Positions 16,921 through 26,127 are shown, counted from the first letter of the stretch. The stretch is DNA of 64,000 bases from Paraburkholderia sp. BL25I1N1 (GCF_003002025.1 NZ_PVZB01000031.1:40563-104562), one strand, 5' to 3'. Notes: a model not told the origin generated them from the letters alone. Numbers and translations: made by a program.

Positions 16921-17862
16921 GATTCGCCCCCGCGCCATTTGCACCGGAGCCAGCTCAGGCGCCCGCCCGGCGCTGCGGTACTGCCTTTGATGTTCGGCGC
17001 GGTCGCCAGAGAGATCTGACAGTTAGTTGCGTCTAGTCCTCTTTTGCCGATCGACAACGGCGAGATCTTCCCCGGATCGGGCAGGGCATCCACCACATTC
17101 GTAGCATGGTTTATTAGGCCGACGACCTGCGGAATTCGAGAATTGCGCTTTCCATTCGCAAGCGGCAAGCCCCTGCGCGGCATCGAATCCGTCATCGGCA
17201 GATCAATGCCGTCATCAAGCAGTAGCGCATTGATGAGGGACCCGAGATGAGCCTTGCGCGCCTATGTAGGCGCAAACGCCGTTGGGTCCATCGTCGACCG
17301 CCCGTCGCGCGTTGGGCCTTTTCGTACGCCGCCACCGCTTGTCGTGAGCGGGTCATCAAAAAGGGGGCGATTACAGATCACCCGCCGCATTCTGAGCCAC
17401 GTTCTACCGTGGGGCCTCCAGCGGATCCCGCACCACGGTTTGTGGAGTGCACGTAGGCAGCAGCCCCAATTCGTCGTTTTCCTGCAACTGCCCGACGCGC
17501 CACCAATACCGCCCAATGTCCGCGTCGATCGCGTGACGGACTACCGCAACTGCCAGGGATCACTCACCAAGCAGGTCTTCGCGCGACTGATCGCTAATGC
17601 CCGTTGGAAAGTAGTGAAAAGAAACAGTGATTAAGAACCGACACTTATTGCTCGATTGCCCCGACACTTATTCGACTTTGCATGACTGTTGATGTGGACA
17701 AGGTTGCCCGACGACGCGCGCGAACACCGCAATGCTGCGGATTTCTGCGTTTGGATGTGCTGGATACGCGCTCACCGTGCCAGTCGGCCGCTGCACGGCC
17801 CATCCGGACGTGCCCGTTCCTCGCGGCAAGCGGGTCGTCAGAGAAAACACGTGAAGATAGAA
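16921..17862. other. Unassigned region without a supported gene
   Basis: About 940 bases in which I cannot support a gene. Frames of 60-126 codons exist on both strands but none has a recognisable motif, and they overlap one another. A 12-bp direct repeat, CCGACACTTATT, lies at 17638-17649 and 17661-17672, which may mark an IS end or a protein-binding pair. The region is probably decayed IS or plasmid DNA. Confidence 0.35.
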
Positions 17863-18666
17863 CTATCGGGGAGGTACCAGCTGCTGGCGCGCAAGCCTGA
17901 AACAAGCGTCACGGTCGAGGGAAGGATTGTTCTGCTTGATCTGGCCGGCCCGGATCTGAACCTGGCGCTCGAACTCGGCGGCAAGACCGGCGTCTCCGTC
18001 ATCCGGCGCCGACCGCGCCGGGTCGGGGCATTTTGACACGCGATTTTTCAGGCTTTCGAGCCACAATTGGCCACGCGCATTTTCGCGCGTGTTGCGACGG
18101 CACTGTTTGGCGTCAGCGGCTGTACGCAGTTGCTGGCGCAGCGCAGCCTTGCTGCGCTCGTGCCGCAACCACTTGGCGAGGCCGAATGCGCCAAACAGTG
18201 CTTCCGATAGATATCTGATTGCGGCAAGCCCTTTAAAGCTACCGTCCTCCCCGCGCTCGCAGCGTGATCGCGCCGAGGTCAACCCCGCTGCCTGCAGGTC
18301 ACGCGTCGCGCGCTCCGCACGACGCATATCAAGCCCGGCTTGCCCGGCGAGAAAGCGCAGCGTCACGTTCTGCATCCCGCGTCCCACTGACGGGACACCT
18401 ACGCGCATGGTCACCAGATCGAGGTATTTGAGACTCGCGCGCAGCAGCTGCACGCAGGCAACGCTTCGTTCAGTCCGTTGCTGGCGTGTCGAGCCGTTTG
18501 CCCGGTTCAGACTCGGCAACCAGTCATCCGGCGCGTCGAGATAGCGTCCAAGGCGGTGCATGAGTTCGGTCAGCACACGTGGAATCCCGCCCGCCCCTGT
18601 CCTCGGAGGGGTGGGTAGCCCGGGCGGGAGTGCCGCGACCCGACGAGCATGCAGGTGACCGGACAT
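17863..18666 (-). CDS. Putative plasmid replication initiator (winged-helix type)
   Basis: Up to 267 residues from ATG 18666; an internal start at 18558 (MHRLGRYLDAPDDWLPSLNR) is also likely, because the first 36 residues are Pro/Gly-rich and unlike the rest. The middle part resembles small plasmid Rep proteins: a first segment LLRASLKYLDLVTMRVG, then TLRFLAGQAGLDMRRAERAT with a winged-helix look and a following DLQAAGL recognition region, then EDGSFKGLAAIRYLSEALF and a basic, Gln-rich C-terminus. I recall similar proteins annotated as replication proteins in beta- and gammaproteobacterial plasmids, but cannot verify it. A small RNA-like transcription unit lies antisense to its possible leader, a common arrangement for rep control. 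Confidence 0.5.
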   Translation of the reverse strand: MSGHLHARRVAALPPGLPTPPRTGAGGIPRVLTELMHRLGRYLDAPDDWLPSLNRANGSTRQQRTERSVACVQLLRASLKYLDLVTMRVGVPSVGRGMQNVTLRFLAGQAGLDMRRAERATRDLQAAGLTSARSRCERGEDGSFKGLAAIRYLSEALFGAFGLAKWLRHERSKAALRQQLRTAADAKQCRRNTRENARGQLWLESLKNRVSKCPDPARSAPDDGDAGLAAEFERQVQIRAGQIKQNNPSLDRDACFRLARQQLVPPR

Positions 18667-18850
18667 TCCGGGGCAGATGCAGCGTAGGATCAGAAAACCG
18701 GGCAGCGAAACGCCCTTCGCCGGCGTCGCCTCATCGAGCGCAGTGTCGCAGACATTGCGTCAGGAACGGAAAGGCACCGTCTGGCCCCTTTGGGAAGTCG
18801 TCGATTCATGGGTCACTCATCTTTTGCGATCAAACGCTCACCGACGACGC

Positions 18851-18878
18851 TTGACACCGAATGAGTAATTGCTAGAAT
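18851..18878 (+). promoter_or_regulatory. Strong sigma70-type promoter for a short RNA
   Basis: TTGACA at 18851-18856 and TAGAAT at 18873-18878 are separated by 16 bases, close to the sigma70 consensus. Transcription would begin near 18885 and meet a rho-independent terminator within about 90 bases, so the promoter seems dedicated to a short RNA. Confidence 0.6.
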
Positions 18879-18880
18879 CG

Positions 18881-18970
18881 ACTTCAGTCACTGAAGTTGA
18901 TGCATCTAGCACTCTTTTCGGTGCTGGCTGTCGTCAAGAACTACCCTCGCTGCCAGGCGAGGGTTTTTCT
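18881..18970 (+). ncRNA. Candidate small RNA (antisense/ctRNA-like) ending in a terminator
   Basis: Right after the promoter comes a perfect hairpin, ACTTCAG-TCA-CTGAAGT (18881-18897), then AGCAC/GTGCT around 18908-18925, then a terminator CCCTCGC-TGCCAG-GCGAGGG followed by TTTTT (18944-18968). The predicted transcript is ~85 nt. It points away from, and is antisense to the possible leader of, the putative rep gene at 17863-18666, like counter-transcribed RNAs that limit plasmid copy number. The same stretch also holds a 25-codon frame from ATG 18900, which could be a leader peptide but more likely is chance. Confidence 0.5.
18944..18970 (+). terminator. Rho-independent terminator
   Basis: A perfect 7-bp GC-rich stem CCCTCGC/GCGAGGG with a 6-base loop, followed by five T residues. 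It ends the short RNA and may also shield the rep region from the leftward conjugation operon on the other side. Confidence 0.75.
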
Positions 18971-19057
18971 TTTGTGAGTTCCGATTTGTCGTGCGCTATG
19001 CACTCCTGCTGAACATAGAAATAATTTCCGGTCGATGCGGAGTCAGCAAGCCGCTTC

Positions 19058-20350
19058 TCACCTTGCAGTCTCCTGTTTCGATGACGATGCGCCCGCGGAC
19101 GCATAGACTTCGTCCAAAGCATCGGCTGGACGGCCTAACGGTTTCGTAGCCTGACCCAACGACGGCGGCGGCAACTCCGGCATCTCTTCGCCGGCACGCC
19201 AGATCCATGACGGCATATCGCTGTTGTCGAGCAAGCTCGACAAAGCATCCTCGTCTTCCTGTTCCACGCCGGGCGGCTGCACATACAGCGCAACGGGCTT
19301 CGGTAACACATCAGCCAGCACCGCGCAGGCGAGCGGCTTGTTTTCCTCCAGGTTGTAACGAAGGCCCTTTACGAAGCGGCGCTTGTGCGCCGTGAGCGCA
19401 TCGAGCATCAGCTTGTCGTAAGCGTGCTCGAATGGAATCCAGTTGGACGACACGACCATGAGGGCCAGCGTCTCGATCGTTGCGATCCCGGTCGGACTTA
19501 GCCCGAACGTTGCAATTAACACGAGGTGCGCCTCCTCAATGCTGTCCCACAGCGCCAGTTCATTCGCAAAACGCTTCTGCAGTCGCCGATGCAGATCCTC
19601 ACTCAGCATGAACGGAAAGTCAGGAAGGTGTTTTGCGACGATCTTGAAGCCATAGCGCGACTCCACAATCTCCTTCACTTCTCCGATCGCGATCATCAGT
19701 TTGCGGGCTTTCCTGTTGATGGCCAGCTCTGCCATGTGAGCGATGCGGCGCTGTGCAATGCCTTCCGCATGCTCCAGCGAGAACGACTCTGGCACATACA
19801 GTGACCGCCCCAGCGGCTCCCCCCTGGACACCTTGCCGGCCGCAGCCTGCAGCAGAAATTTGCGCACGACGTACCATCTGCGCTTGCCCTCCATCGCCGG
19901 ATACCAGCGATTCAGCCCAGCTTCTTCCCAGAGGTAGTGCAAGGTGCCGCGCAACGTCAGCTTTGCGCCGTCTGTGCGAACCGTGTCGGCCGCTACGCCT
20001 GAAGGTGCCGCCGCCGTTTTACCACCGGACTTCGACAGGCTGAAATCGAGCCTGAGCGTGGTAATACCGTCCTCGATGTTCTCCCGAATAGCCTCACCTT
20101 TCACCTCGCCCAGTCCGGAGAGTTCCGCCGGCGGCTCGTAGGACGCACAGTCCGGCGCATGTGCACCTCCCGTATTCGGCATGCGCTTGATCACATAGTG
20201 TGCGCCGACTTTTGCGACATACATCGGGACGCCGACCGGCGTACACATGCACAGTGGCCGAACCTTCTCGCCGTGCGCATCGGCAAGATACGTCTGCAGG
20301 TCGCCGGCATCAGCCGCAACAATCACGTCGTCGAATCGAAACTCGCTCAT
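19058..20350 (-). CDS. DUF1173-family protein at the end of the conjugation operon
   Basis: A 430-residue protein from ATG 20350 (MSEFRFDDVIVAADAGDL); the frame is open further upstream but that part overlaps the coupling-protein gene. The N-terminus has the family pattern CMCTPVGVPMYVAKVG, VIKRMPNTGGAHAPDCASYE with two Cys and a His that could bind metal, followed by LRGTLHYLWEEAGLNRWYPA. DUF1173 proteins are encoded in conjugation and integrative-element clusters of Proteobacteria; their role is unknown. It follows the coupling protein with a 22-base gap and is the last gene of the leftward operon. Confidence 0.7.
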   Translation of the reverse strand: MSEFRFDDVIVAADAGDLQTYLADAHGEKVRPLCMCTPVGVPMYVAKVGAHYVIKRMPNTGGAHAPDCASYEPPAELSGLGEVKGEAIRENIEDGITTLRLDFSLSKSGGKTAAAPSGVAADTVRTDGAKLTLRGTLHYLWEEAGLNRWYPAMEGKRRWYVVRKFLLQAAAGKVSRGEPLGRSLYVPESFSLEHAEGIAQRRIAHMAELAINRKARKLMIAIGEVKEIVESRYGFKIVAKHLPDFPFMLSEDLHRRLQKRFANELALWDSIEEAHLVLIATFGLSPTGIATIETLALMVVSSNWIPFEHAYDKLMLDALTAHKRRFVKGLRYNLEENKPLACAVLADVLPKPVALYVQPPGVEQEDEDALSSLLDNSDMPSWIWRAGEEMPELPPPSLGQATKPLGRPADALDEVYASAGASSSKQETAR

Positions 20351-20372
20351 GGCGTTACCTCTGTCGATGTCT

Positions 20373-22043
20373 CTACGACTGCGTTGAAGGAAGGGGCGCG
20401 CCGATGATGATTGCATTCGCCCAGGGTTCACCCTGCGAAGCAGGCGCTGGATTAACAGCTTCGGGAACAGCGGTTGACGGAAGAACGTCGCGCCGGAGTG
20501 CCTCGATGTAAGCAGGCACACGCACCGGATAGTCGCGCGCGCCGAACCGGATCTTTGCAAGAGGCCAATCCTTGCCGTATTTCAGGTAGCCGTTCAGGTC
20601 GGGCAGGTTCGATATCTGCGACGACGTGACGACATGCTCCGACTCTCGCCGGCGCTCGCGCGTATTGATACGCAGCTGTCCCTGCACGCCGATCGGATGG
20701 CGCTCCACTTCGTGCGTGCCGATCATCTTGGACATGCGTCTGGTCGTCAGGGCATTGGCGCCGCCCATCGCAAGCAGGCTGCGGAAGCACGACAGCACAG
20801 CCTTCGCGGGAAGTTCGCCCAGCTGCATGTCCATCTGGACGAGATCCTGAACACCTCCAACCACACACAGTCCATGTTTGCGCCCCTTCGAGACCGCAGC
20901 CTCGAAACTGTAGAGGCGGCCGAGCGAGGCGAGTTCGTCCTTGTATACCCACAGTCGCCGGTCGAAAGTCGGCGCTTCGCTGAGGATCATCGCGTAGATC
21001 AGATCGAGCCAAACCGGGATCGTCGGACCCAGCGCCGTGCGCTGATCCTCGCGCCACGTAAGCCAGATGTTCCCGCCGTTTTCATTGCCCATCCAGCGCC
21101 GGATTGAGAAATCGCCATCGGGAATGCGCCGCAGTGGCCGGATGTACCTGTTCAGCGTAAAGATGATGCTGGCCGTCGCCCGGTCTGCATCTTTCGCGAA
21201 GAACCCCACCGAATCCGTGTCTTCGAGATACTTCTGCAACACAGGGCGCTGCTCACGCACAAGCAGATCCGTCAGCGTCACCATGTCGCGCATGTCGTCC
21301 TGGTCAAGCTTGTTCATCGTGTCAGCGAGCACTGCACGCGCATACCCTGCCCATTCTTCGGCCTGATCCCCGTTCTGAGGCGGAATCGCCGAATGCGCGA
21401 GGCGTTCGAAGTCGAAGCCGTGATCGACCTCGTTGAACAGCGACCAGCCGACGCATCGAGCGTCGTACGGGTTGATCACCACATCGCCAGGCAGATAGAA
21501 ACGCGACATGAGCGAACCGTTCGGATCGACCACCACCATGCGGTCACCACGGTGCAGTGCCGACGCGACCAGGCCATTGATTGCCTGACTCTTCCCGGTG
21601 CCGGGCGCGCCCACGATGATCAGGTTCTGCGTTTCCAGATCCGTCGGCATCTCGACACCACACACCGCGACTGGCGCGCGCGGTGCATCGCCATGCTTCA
21701 CGGCCTGTTTGCGGTACTGGTTGTTATGTCGCGTGATCCGGTTGCTCAGCTGATGCCGGTTTTCCATCTTCGTGCCACGGATAAATCTGGCGTACCGGTA
21801 GCCTTCAAAGCCGTTGAACAGGTATTCATGGCACGCCCATGCGGCACCCGCTGCAAGAGCCACACCCGGCACAGCACCCCAGAAAAGCAGAGGATCACGC
21901 ACGGCCGCCATGAAGCCATTGATGATTCCGGCCGGGAACGGAAACGGCGAATGACCTGCCAGGGTGAAGGACACGCAAAGGCCAAGAACGAGCGCGAGCA
22001 CCGCGCCCGTCCACTGCATCATCACGATTTCGTGCTTTTGCAT
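20373..22043 (-). CDS. Type IV coupling protein (VirD4/TraD-like ATPase)
   Basis: A 556-residue inner-membrane ATPase that would deliver DNA or protein substrates to the secretion channel. Two N-terminal membrane segments lie at residues ~8-30 and ~48-70. The Walker A motif GAPGTGKSQ is near residues 145-153, the Walker B-type segment VYKDELASL near 368, and a conserved GANALTTRRMSKMIGTHE follows. It has the TraD/TraG-type nucleotide-binding domain but only a short C-terminal tail. It starts 2 bases after the coiled-coil gene. In a conjugation operon it implies export of a relaxase-DNA complex, though no relaxase gene is visible in this window. Confidence 0.88.
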   Translation of the reverse strand: MQKHEIVMMQWTGAVLALVLGLCVSFTLAGHSPFPFPAGIINGFMAAVRDPLLFWGAVPGVALAAGAAWACHEYLFNGFEGYRYARFIRGTKMENRHQLSNRITRHNNQYRKQAVKHGDAPRAPVAVCGVEMPTDLETQNLIIVGAPGTGKSQAINGLVASALHRGDRMVVVDPNGSLMSRFYLPGDVVINPYDARCVGWSLFNEVDHGFDFERLAHSAIPPQNGDQAEEWAGYARAVLADTMNKLDQDDMRDMVTLTDLLVREQRPVLQKYLEDTDSVGFFAKDADRATASIIFTLNRYIRPLRRIPDGDFSIRRWMGNENGGNIWLTWREDQRTALGPTIPVWLDLIYAMILSEAPTFDRRLWVYKDELASLGRLYSFEAAVSKGRKHGLCVVGGVQDLVQMDMQLGELPAKAVLSCFRSLLAMGGANALTTRRMSKMIGTHEVERHPIGVQGQLRINTRERRRESEHVVTSSQISNLPDLNGYLKYGKDWPLAKIRFGARDYPVRVPAYIEALRRDVLPSTAVPEAVNPAPASQGEPWANAIIIGAPLPSTQS

Positions 22044-22045
22044 GA

Positions 22046-23521
22046 TCAGCCGATCCCGTGCCCTTCACGTTGCTTTCCCGGCCTGACGGCCTCCTTGGCC
22101 CGTTCCGAGACTGCCTGCTTGCCATCGCGCGTAAAGCCGGCCGACTCGCGCAGGTTCCCGAAGAACTCGGCGCGACGCTCAATCTTTTCATGCGCATTTA
22201 ACTCCGTAAATTTCTTACGCGGGCCCGTCTCTGCACGCACGACGCGGGCACCTTCCGCCTGCTGCGTCTTGCCAGCGTCAACCGAATTGCCGGCATCAGG
22301 AGCGCCCCGGTCGGCGGCGTCCTTCGTTTTGTTACGACCAGGTTTCCTGAAACCCGCAACCCCGTCGACGGACTTCTTGGCCTCCGGTGTCTGGCCGCTA
22401 TTCTCAACTGGCGCAGCTGACGGCGTTCGCTTGCCGGCTCCCATTTCGATGACATTCGACTTTTGCGCCGCCGGCTTCTCCGCGGCCTTCTCTGCTACCT
22501 TCTCGACCGGCGCCGTGCTCTTCCCACTGCCGCGCGAGAAGAACGCATTGCGCGCAGCTTCGATCGCGGCCTTGTCAGGCGTCCCCACTGCAGGCGCCCT
22601 GCCCGCGTTGGCTTCCCTCATTTCGCGCAGCATTTCAAGTGTGGCTTTGGCCTGTTCCGCACTGACCCCCGAGGTCTTCGCGACCGTATCGACAGTCGCC
22701 GCAAATTTAGCCGGATCTTTCAGGGTCTCCAGCGACGTATCAATACTGATGCTCTCTCTCTCGCCCGCCGCTACAGCCTTGCCCGCCGCTACTTCGACGG
22801 TGCGGTCTGCGGTCTTCTGCGCGGCCTGCTCCGCGACGGGCTGGGCTGCGGTCTTCTCCGGTCCCTCGATCGCACGGCGCGCCTGCGCCCGCAATGCCTG
22901 CTCCTGCGCATCGAGCTTGATCTCGGCAAGCTCCAGCTCACGATTGCGGGCTTCCAGCGATTTCGCCCAGCCATCGAGCGTCTTGGGGTAGGTGTGCGTG
23001 GCGCCCTTGGCGTCGACGCGCGCCTGCGCTTTCGCGAACATGTCGGCAACTTCCTGCCGGCTCCACTCACGCTGCACATTCAGATCCCTGTTCGCGTGCA
23101 GGATCTCGGCGGTCTTCTTCGCGTCGATCAACGCCAGCTTGTTCAGACCCGACAGAAGCGACGCCCGATCGGTAATCTGCTCGGCCCGCTGTGCCTGCTC
23201 GACTTCTTTTTCGGCTAACGCCTGCTCGAGCGCACCCCGCATCGCGGCCGTGTCGATCAGATCACCTTCCTTCAGGCCGAAGCGTGTCTTGAGCGCCTTG
23301 GCATCCGTCGCGAGCTGCCTGTCTTCACGGCGCTGCTGGTCCTCGCGCTCGACCGCCTGCGCGACTGCGTGCGGCTCCCTTTTCAGCCAGTCCTGCCGGT
23401 ATGCAAGATTCTTCTGACGCGCCTCGAGGCTCGCGCGACGCTGCGCAAGCGCCTGTTCCTGCTCCGCAAGCTGTTGCTGACGCTCCTTGTCGCTAAACCG
23501 CAATACGGTGTCTTCAAACAT
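22046..23521 (-). CDS. Long coiled-coil protein of the conjugation operon
   Basis: A 491-residue, charged protein without a signal peptide or membrane segment. Residues 1-230 are almost continuous coiled coil (RQQQLAEQEQALAQRRASLE, SLEARNRELELAEIKLDAQE); the middle is Ala/Glu/Lys-rich and disordered, and the C-terminus has a basic segment (KKFTELNAHEKIERRAEFF). I do not recognise a family. The place just before the coupling protein suggests a cytoplasmic adaptor or substrate-recruiting factor. I considered a relaxase and rejected it: there is no HUH or catalytic Tyr/His motif. Confidence 0.6.
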   Translation of the reverse strand: MFEDTVLRFSDKERQQQLAEQEQALAQRRASLEARQKNLAYRQDWLKREPHAVAQAVEREDQQRREDRQLATDAKALKTRFGLKEGDLIDTAAMRGALEQALAEKEVEQAQRAEQITDRASLLSGLNKLALIDAKKTAEILHANRDLNVQREWSRQEVADMFAKAQARVDAKGATHTYPKTLDGWAKSLEARNRELELAEIKLDAQEQALRAQARRAIEGPEKTAAQPVAEQAAQKTADRTVEVAAGKAVAAGERESISIDTSLETLKDPAKFAATVDTVAKTSGVSAEQAKATLEMLREMREANAGRAPAVGTPDKAAIEAARNAFFSRGSGKSTAPVEKVAEKAAEKPAAQKSNVIEMGAGKRTPSAAPVENSGQTPEAKKSVDGVAGFRKPGRNKTKDAADRGAPDAGNSVDAGKTQQAEGARVVRAETGPRKKFTELNAHEKIERRAEFFGNLRESAGFTRDGKQAVSERAKEAVRPGKQREGHGIG

Positions 23522-23532
23522 AAAAACCTCCG

Positions 23533-24144
23533 TCAGTTCGACGCCTGCCCGGACCAGGGGCGCCCTTGGTTAAACCGGCTTTGCCAGTGCTGCTGATACG
23601 CCCGTGCGACCACCGGCACATGCCACATCACCACAGCGTTTTCGCTGTTGTACCTGGCCGCCGACGTCGTGTAATTGAAGCTGCCCGTCTCGACCGATTC
23701 ACCGTCGATCACCATGAATTTGTCGTGATGAATGGGATAGATATCGATCGTGCGCACAGGAACACCTGCGCCGGATAGCAGGTTGAGCGCCATGCGACCT
23801 TTGCCGCTGCGATCCTCAACGAGATTGCTTTTCTCATCCGCGACCACGGCCACATCGACGCCTCGCCCGTGCGCGGCGATCAACGCGCGAACTATCGCTG
23901 ACGACGTGAAGCTATAGGCCGCGATGCGGATCGAGTGGCGTGCCGAACAGATGGCATCGAGCACCAGCCGCCCGGCGGAACCCTCCGGCGAAAAGCCCGT
24001 GTCGATCGCAGGACCGTCAGGGGCTATACATGCGGCCTGGGCATTGCTCGAGTAGGTCAGAAGGGGAAAGGCAAGAACCGCCAGGGCCGACGTGACGGCT
24101 GCACATCTGAGAGAACGATAGAGTCTGCTCATCCTCGCCCTCAC
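23533..24144 (-). CDS. Secreted phospholipase-D-family nuclease (Nuc-like)
   Basis: About 200 residues with an N-terminal signal peptide (SALAVLAFPLLTYSSNAQA). The core contains ARHSIRIAAYSFTSSAIVRA and one HKD motif, IHHDKFMVIDGESVETGSFN, with His, Lys, Asp and the following Gly-Ser. Single-HKD proteins of this size, such as Nuc of pKM101, act as homodimeric DNA endonucleases in the periplasm and are found in conjugation loci. The frame opens with GTG 24144, overlapping the preceding stop, or ATG 24132. Its role in transfer is not established; it may clear foreign DNA or act at the envelope. Confidence 0.8.
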   Translation of the reverse strand: MRARMSRLYRSLRCAAVTSALAVLAFPLLTYSSNAQAACIAPDGPAIDTGFSPEGSAGRLVLDAICSARHSIRIAAYSFTSSAIVRALIAAHGRGVDVAVVADEKSNLVEDRSGKGRMALNLLSGAGVPVRTIDIYPIHHDKFMVIDGESVETGSFNYTTSAARYNSENAVVMWHVPVVARAYQQHWQSRFNQGRPWSGQASN

Positions 24145-24341
24145 CGGCCCTGACCCAATAACTCGACGTGCTTTGCGACGGCGACGTCAACACTACGAAA
24201 ATTGCCATGCGTCTCGCCACCGTGCCAGAGCATGTGTCGAGGCTTACCCTGGATAATGCAGCTGGCAATCCGCCATCCGGTTGGATGAACCGGTTCATAC
24301 GGACCCACCCGTGTCCAACCATGCGCTGCCGCGTAAGTCAT
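24141..24341 (-). CDS. Small protein of the conjugation operon, unknown
   Basis: A 66-residue frame from ATG 24341, with GGGTGACGGGG upstream, stopping in a 4-base overlap with the nuclease gene. Sequence features are THGNFRSVDVAVAKHVELL and GWRIASCIIQGKPRHMLWHG, which look like a compact soluble domain with His and Trp residues. I cannot name a family. Translational coupling to the next gene supports it as real; a longer frame up to 24503 in the same phase is less likely. Confidence 0.5.
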   Translation of the reverse strand: MTYAAAHGWTRVGPYEPVHPTGWRIASCIIQGKPRHMLWHGGETHGNFRSVDVAVAKHVELLGQGR

Positions 24342-24354
24342 CCCCGTCACCCAA

Positions 24355-25017
24355 CTAGTAATGAATGCGTGTCTGGAACTGGCCGGCCTCGTACACGTCG
24401 ACCGCATTCGGCGACTGCGGCGGTTGCCAGACGATGTGGTCATACACCGTGACGGTGACGGAATCGCCGTCGTCTCCGCCACCGTCACGCCCGCTTCGCC
24501 CATCTCGCCTGCTCACAGCGGATGCATCACCCGAGGGATCGCCGTACACCTGATACGCACCGACCTGGCTGCCTACACAGGCCTGCGACCCGTAATACGC
24601 GTTATCGCTGCTGAGATCCGCCACGGAAGGCCTCGGCGTTCCGACCAGTGCGAAACCACTCGTGCCACTATATGGACGAGCTCCGGCCTTGCGTTGCCCT
24701 TCGGCCACCCAGGCGCCGGCCGCCGCGGCCGTCGTGCCCGCAGGGCATGGATCGTACGGCGTGTTGTCCTGACGGACGGTCATGTCCGAGTCTTTACATT
24801 GCGGCCAGCCGCGCCCGTGGCGGAGATCGTTCATCAGATGATCCATTGCCGGCCCGCAGGTGGCGGGTGCCCACGGCCCGCCATTCGATGACGGGTTGCC
24901 CAGGCAGATCACAATGCGGCATCCGTAGTCGTCGTCGGCACGGGCCATACTGGCGTGACCGCCTGAAGCGAGAATCGACATGACCAGCATCAGCCTGCTT
25001 CCGTTTTTCATCGTCAT
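24355..25017 (-). CDS. Periplasmic TrbM-like conjugation protein
   Basis: A 220-residue protein with a clear ribosome site (GGAGGTGG) before ATG 25017 and a signal peptide (RLMLVMSILASGGHASMARA). The mature N-terminus has the Cys pattern YGCRIVICLGNPSSNGGPWA then PATCGPAMDHLMNDLRHGRG and WPQC, similar to the TrbM family of conjugation systems (CEAILCLS...C). The C-terminal half is Gly/Ser/Asp-rich and of low complexity. The family's function in transfer is unclear. It lies with other envelope genes in the operon. Confidence 0.6.
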   Translation of the reverse strand: MTMKNGSRLMLVMSILASGGHASMARADDDYGCRIVICLGNPSSNGGPWAPATCGPAMDHLMNDLRHGRGWPQCKDSDMTVRQDNTPYDPCPAGTTAAAAGAWVAEGQRKAGARPYSGTSGFALVGTPRPSVADLSSDNAYYGSQACVGSQVGAYQVYGDPSGDASAVSRRDGRSGRDGGGDDGDSVTVTVYDHIVWQPPQSPNAVDVYEAGQFQTRIHY

Positions 25018-25061
25018 ACCCCACCTCCTTCCCAGGTAAGCGCCCTGCGTCCGACCCTCAT

Positions 25062-25355
25062 CTATCGCCAGGCACCCCACGTGTTGCGCACGGCCAGACC
25101 CAGCAAACAGAACGGCGACGCGGCCACCGCACCCAACCACATCAAGACAAGCGCGGGCGGCAGCAGGACCCAGCCACTGCCCTCGCGCACCAGTCGCGCG
25201 ATCAGATAAAAGGACATTGGCACCATGAGCGCCGCGAACTGCCCTCCGGCCCCAGGCTGGTGACGCCACCATTGCGACGCCGCCACGGCCGCCGTGACGG
25301 CATAGCCGTCCAGCACCAGGGCCGCAGCGAGCAGCCGATACCGGTTACTGATCAT
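25062..25355 (-). CDS. Small multispanning membrane protein
   Basis: 97 residues from ATG 25355, overlapping the end of virB1 by 11 bases. The sequence is mostly hydrophobic with about three membrane segments (YRLLAAALVLDGYAVTAAVA, QFAALMVPMSFYLIARL, VLLPPALVLMWLGAVAAS). No family is recognised. It may assist assembly of the secretion channel, judging only from operon position. Confidence 0.55.
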   Translation of the reverse strand: MISNRYRLLAAALVLDGYAVTAAVAASQWWRHQPGAGGQFAALMVPMSFYLIARLVREGSGWVLLPPALVLMWLGAVAASPFCLLGLAVRNTWGAWR

Positions 25356-26127
25356 CAACGGCTCCGGTTGCCCGCACTGCCTTGCGCGTATCGCTCGCCT
25401 GGCCGTTGACCTGTCCATTGGGCTGCCCGTCTTCATCGTCCTCCCCGTAGGTCGTGAACCAGTCGTCTTTGGCCGCAGACCTTGCGGCGCGCCCCGGCCG
25501 TGCCGCCGCGCGTCGTGCGGCTCCGCCTGCAGGACGAACGTCGGGAACAACCTCGATCGGCTGCGCCTCCTGCACATCGGAGGCCGGGACGGCAGCCGCC
25601 ACCTTTTGTGCATAGGCGGCGCCCCGAGTCAGATCGCCGGTGTAATAACAGGACAGCGCCGCACGTACCGCGCCATCAGCCTGCGCAAATTGCGGCTTCG
25701 CGCGGGCATAGCACGCCTTAAGAATCGCGGCGCCGGTCCTGAGGTTCGTGCAGGGCTCGAAAATGCTCTCTGCGGTCTGTCCGTAACGCTCCAGAGTGTG
25801 TACGTTGACCTGCACCAGTCCCATGCTGTAATTCCAGCCGCCGGCGTCAAGCGCCTTGACGGTGGCCAGGGCTTCCAGAAGGTTCTTTGGCTGTCGCGCA
25901 AGATGTCCACCGACGACGCCGATCGCGAACGGATTGCCGCTGCTCTCAACGGTGGCCACACGACCCAGCAGCGCGTGATGAACGTCAGCGGCGCACTCCT
26001 GGGCCAGCGATACAAAGGACGCCGGAACCGATGAAGACGCGGCCTGCGTATCCGCTTGTGACGCCTGAGCGGACAGCAGCATCAGGCTTAGCGACAGAGG
26101 TGCAACAAGCGATTTAATGGGCGACAT
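25345..26127 (-). CDS. virB1: VirB1-like lytic transglycosylase
   Basis: A 260-residue periplasmic enzyme that opens the peptidoglycan for the secretion channel. ATG 26127 follows GCAAGGTG and gives a signal peptide (KSLVAPLSLSLMLLSAQASQ). The SLT domain shows the catalytic Glu in ATVESSGNPFAIGVVGG and the family motif NYSMGLVQVNVHTLERYG, then ILKACYARAKP and ALSCYYTGD. The C-terminal ~80 residues are a low-complexity linker. It overlaps the virB11 stop. Position after virB11 rather than first in the operon is unusual for Agrobacterium-type systems but seen elsewhere. Confidence 0.88.
   Translation of the reverse strand: MSPIKSLVAPLSLSLMLLSAQASQADTQAASSSVPASFVSLAQECAADVHHALLGRVATVESSGNPFAIGVVGGHLARQPKNLLEALATVKALDAGGWNYSMGLVQVNVHTLERYGQTAESIFEPCTNLRTGAAILKACYARAKPQFAQADGAVRAALSCYYTGDLTRGAAYAQKVAAAVPASDVQEAQPIEVVPDVRPAGGAARRAAARPGRAARSAAKDDWFTTYGEDDEDGQPNGQVNGQASDTRKAVRATGAVDDQ

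Noticed and set aside
18900..18977. A 25-codon toxin or leader peptide gene inside the small RNA
   Set aside because: There is no good ribosome site and it overlaps the terminator stem; RNA function explains the region better.
21393..22991. A 532-codon frame on the plus strand
   Set aside because: It lies antisense to the coupling-protein and coiled-coil genes, both better supported by motifs and operon spacing.
22046..23521. Relaxase
   Set aside because: The position would suit one, but there is no HUH triad or N-terminal catalytic Tyr; the sequence is coiled coil.
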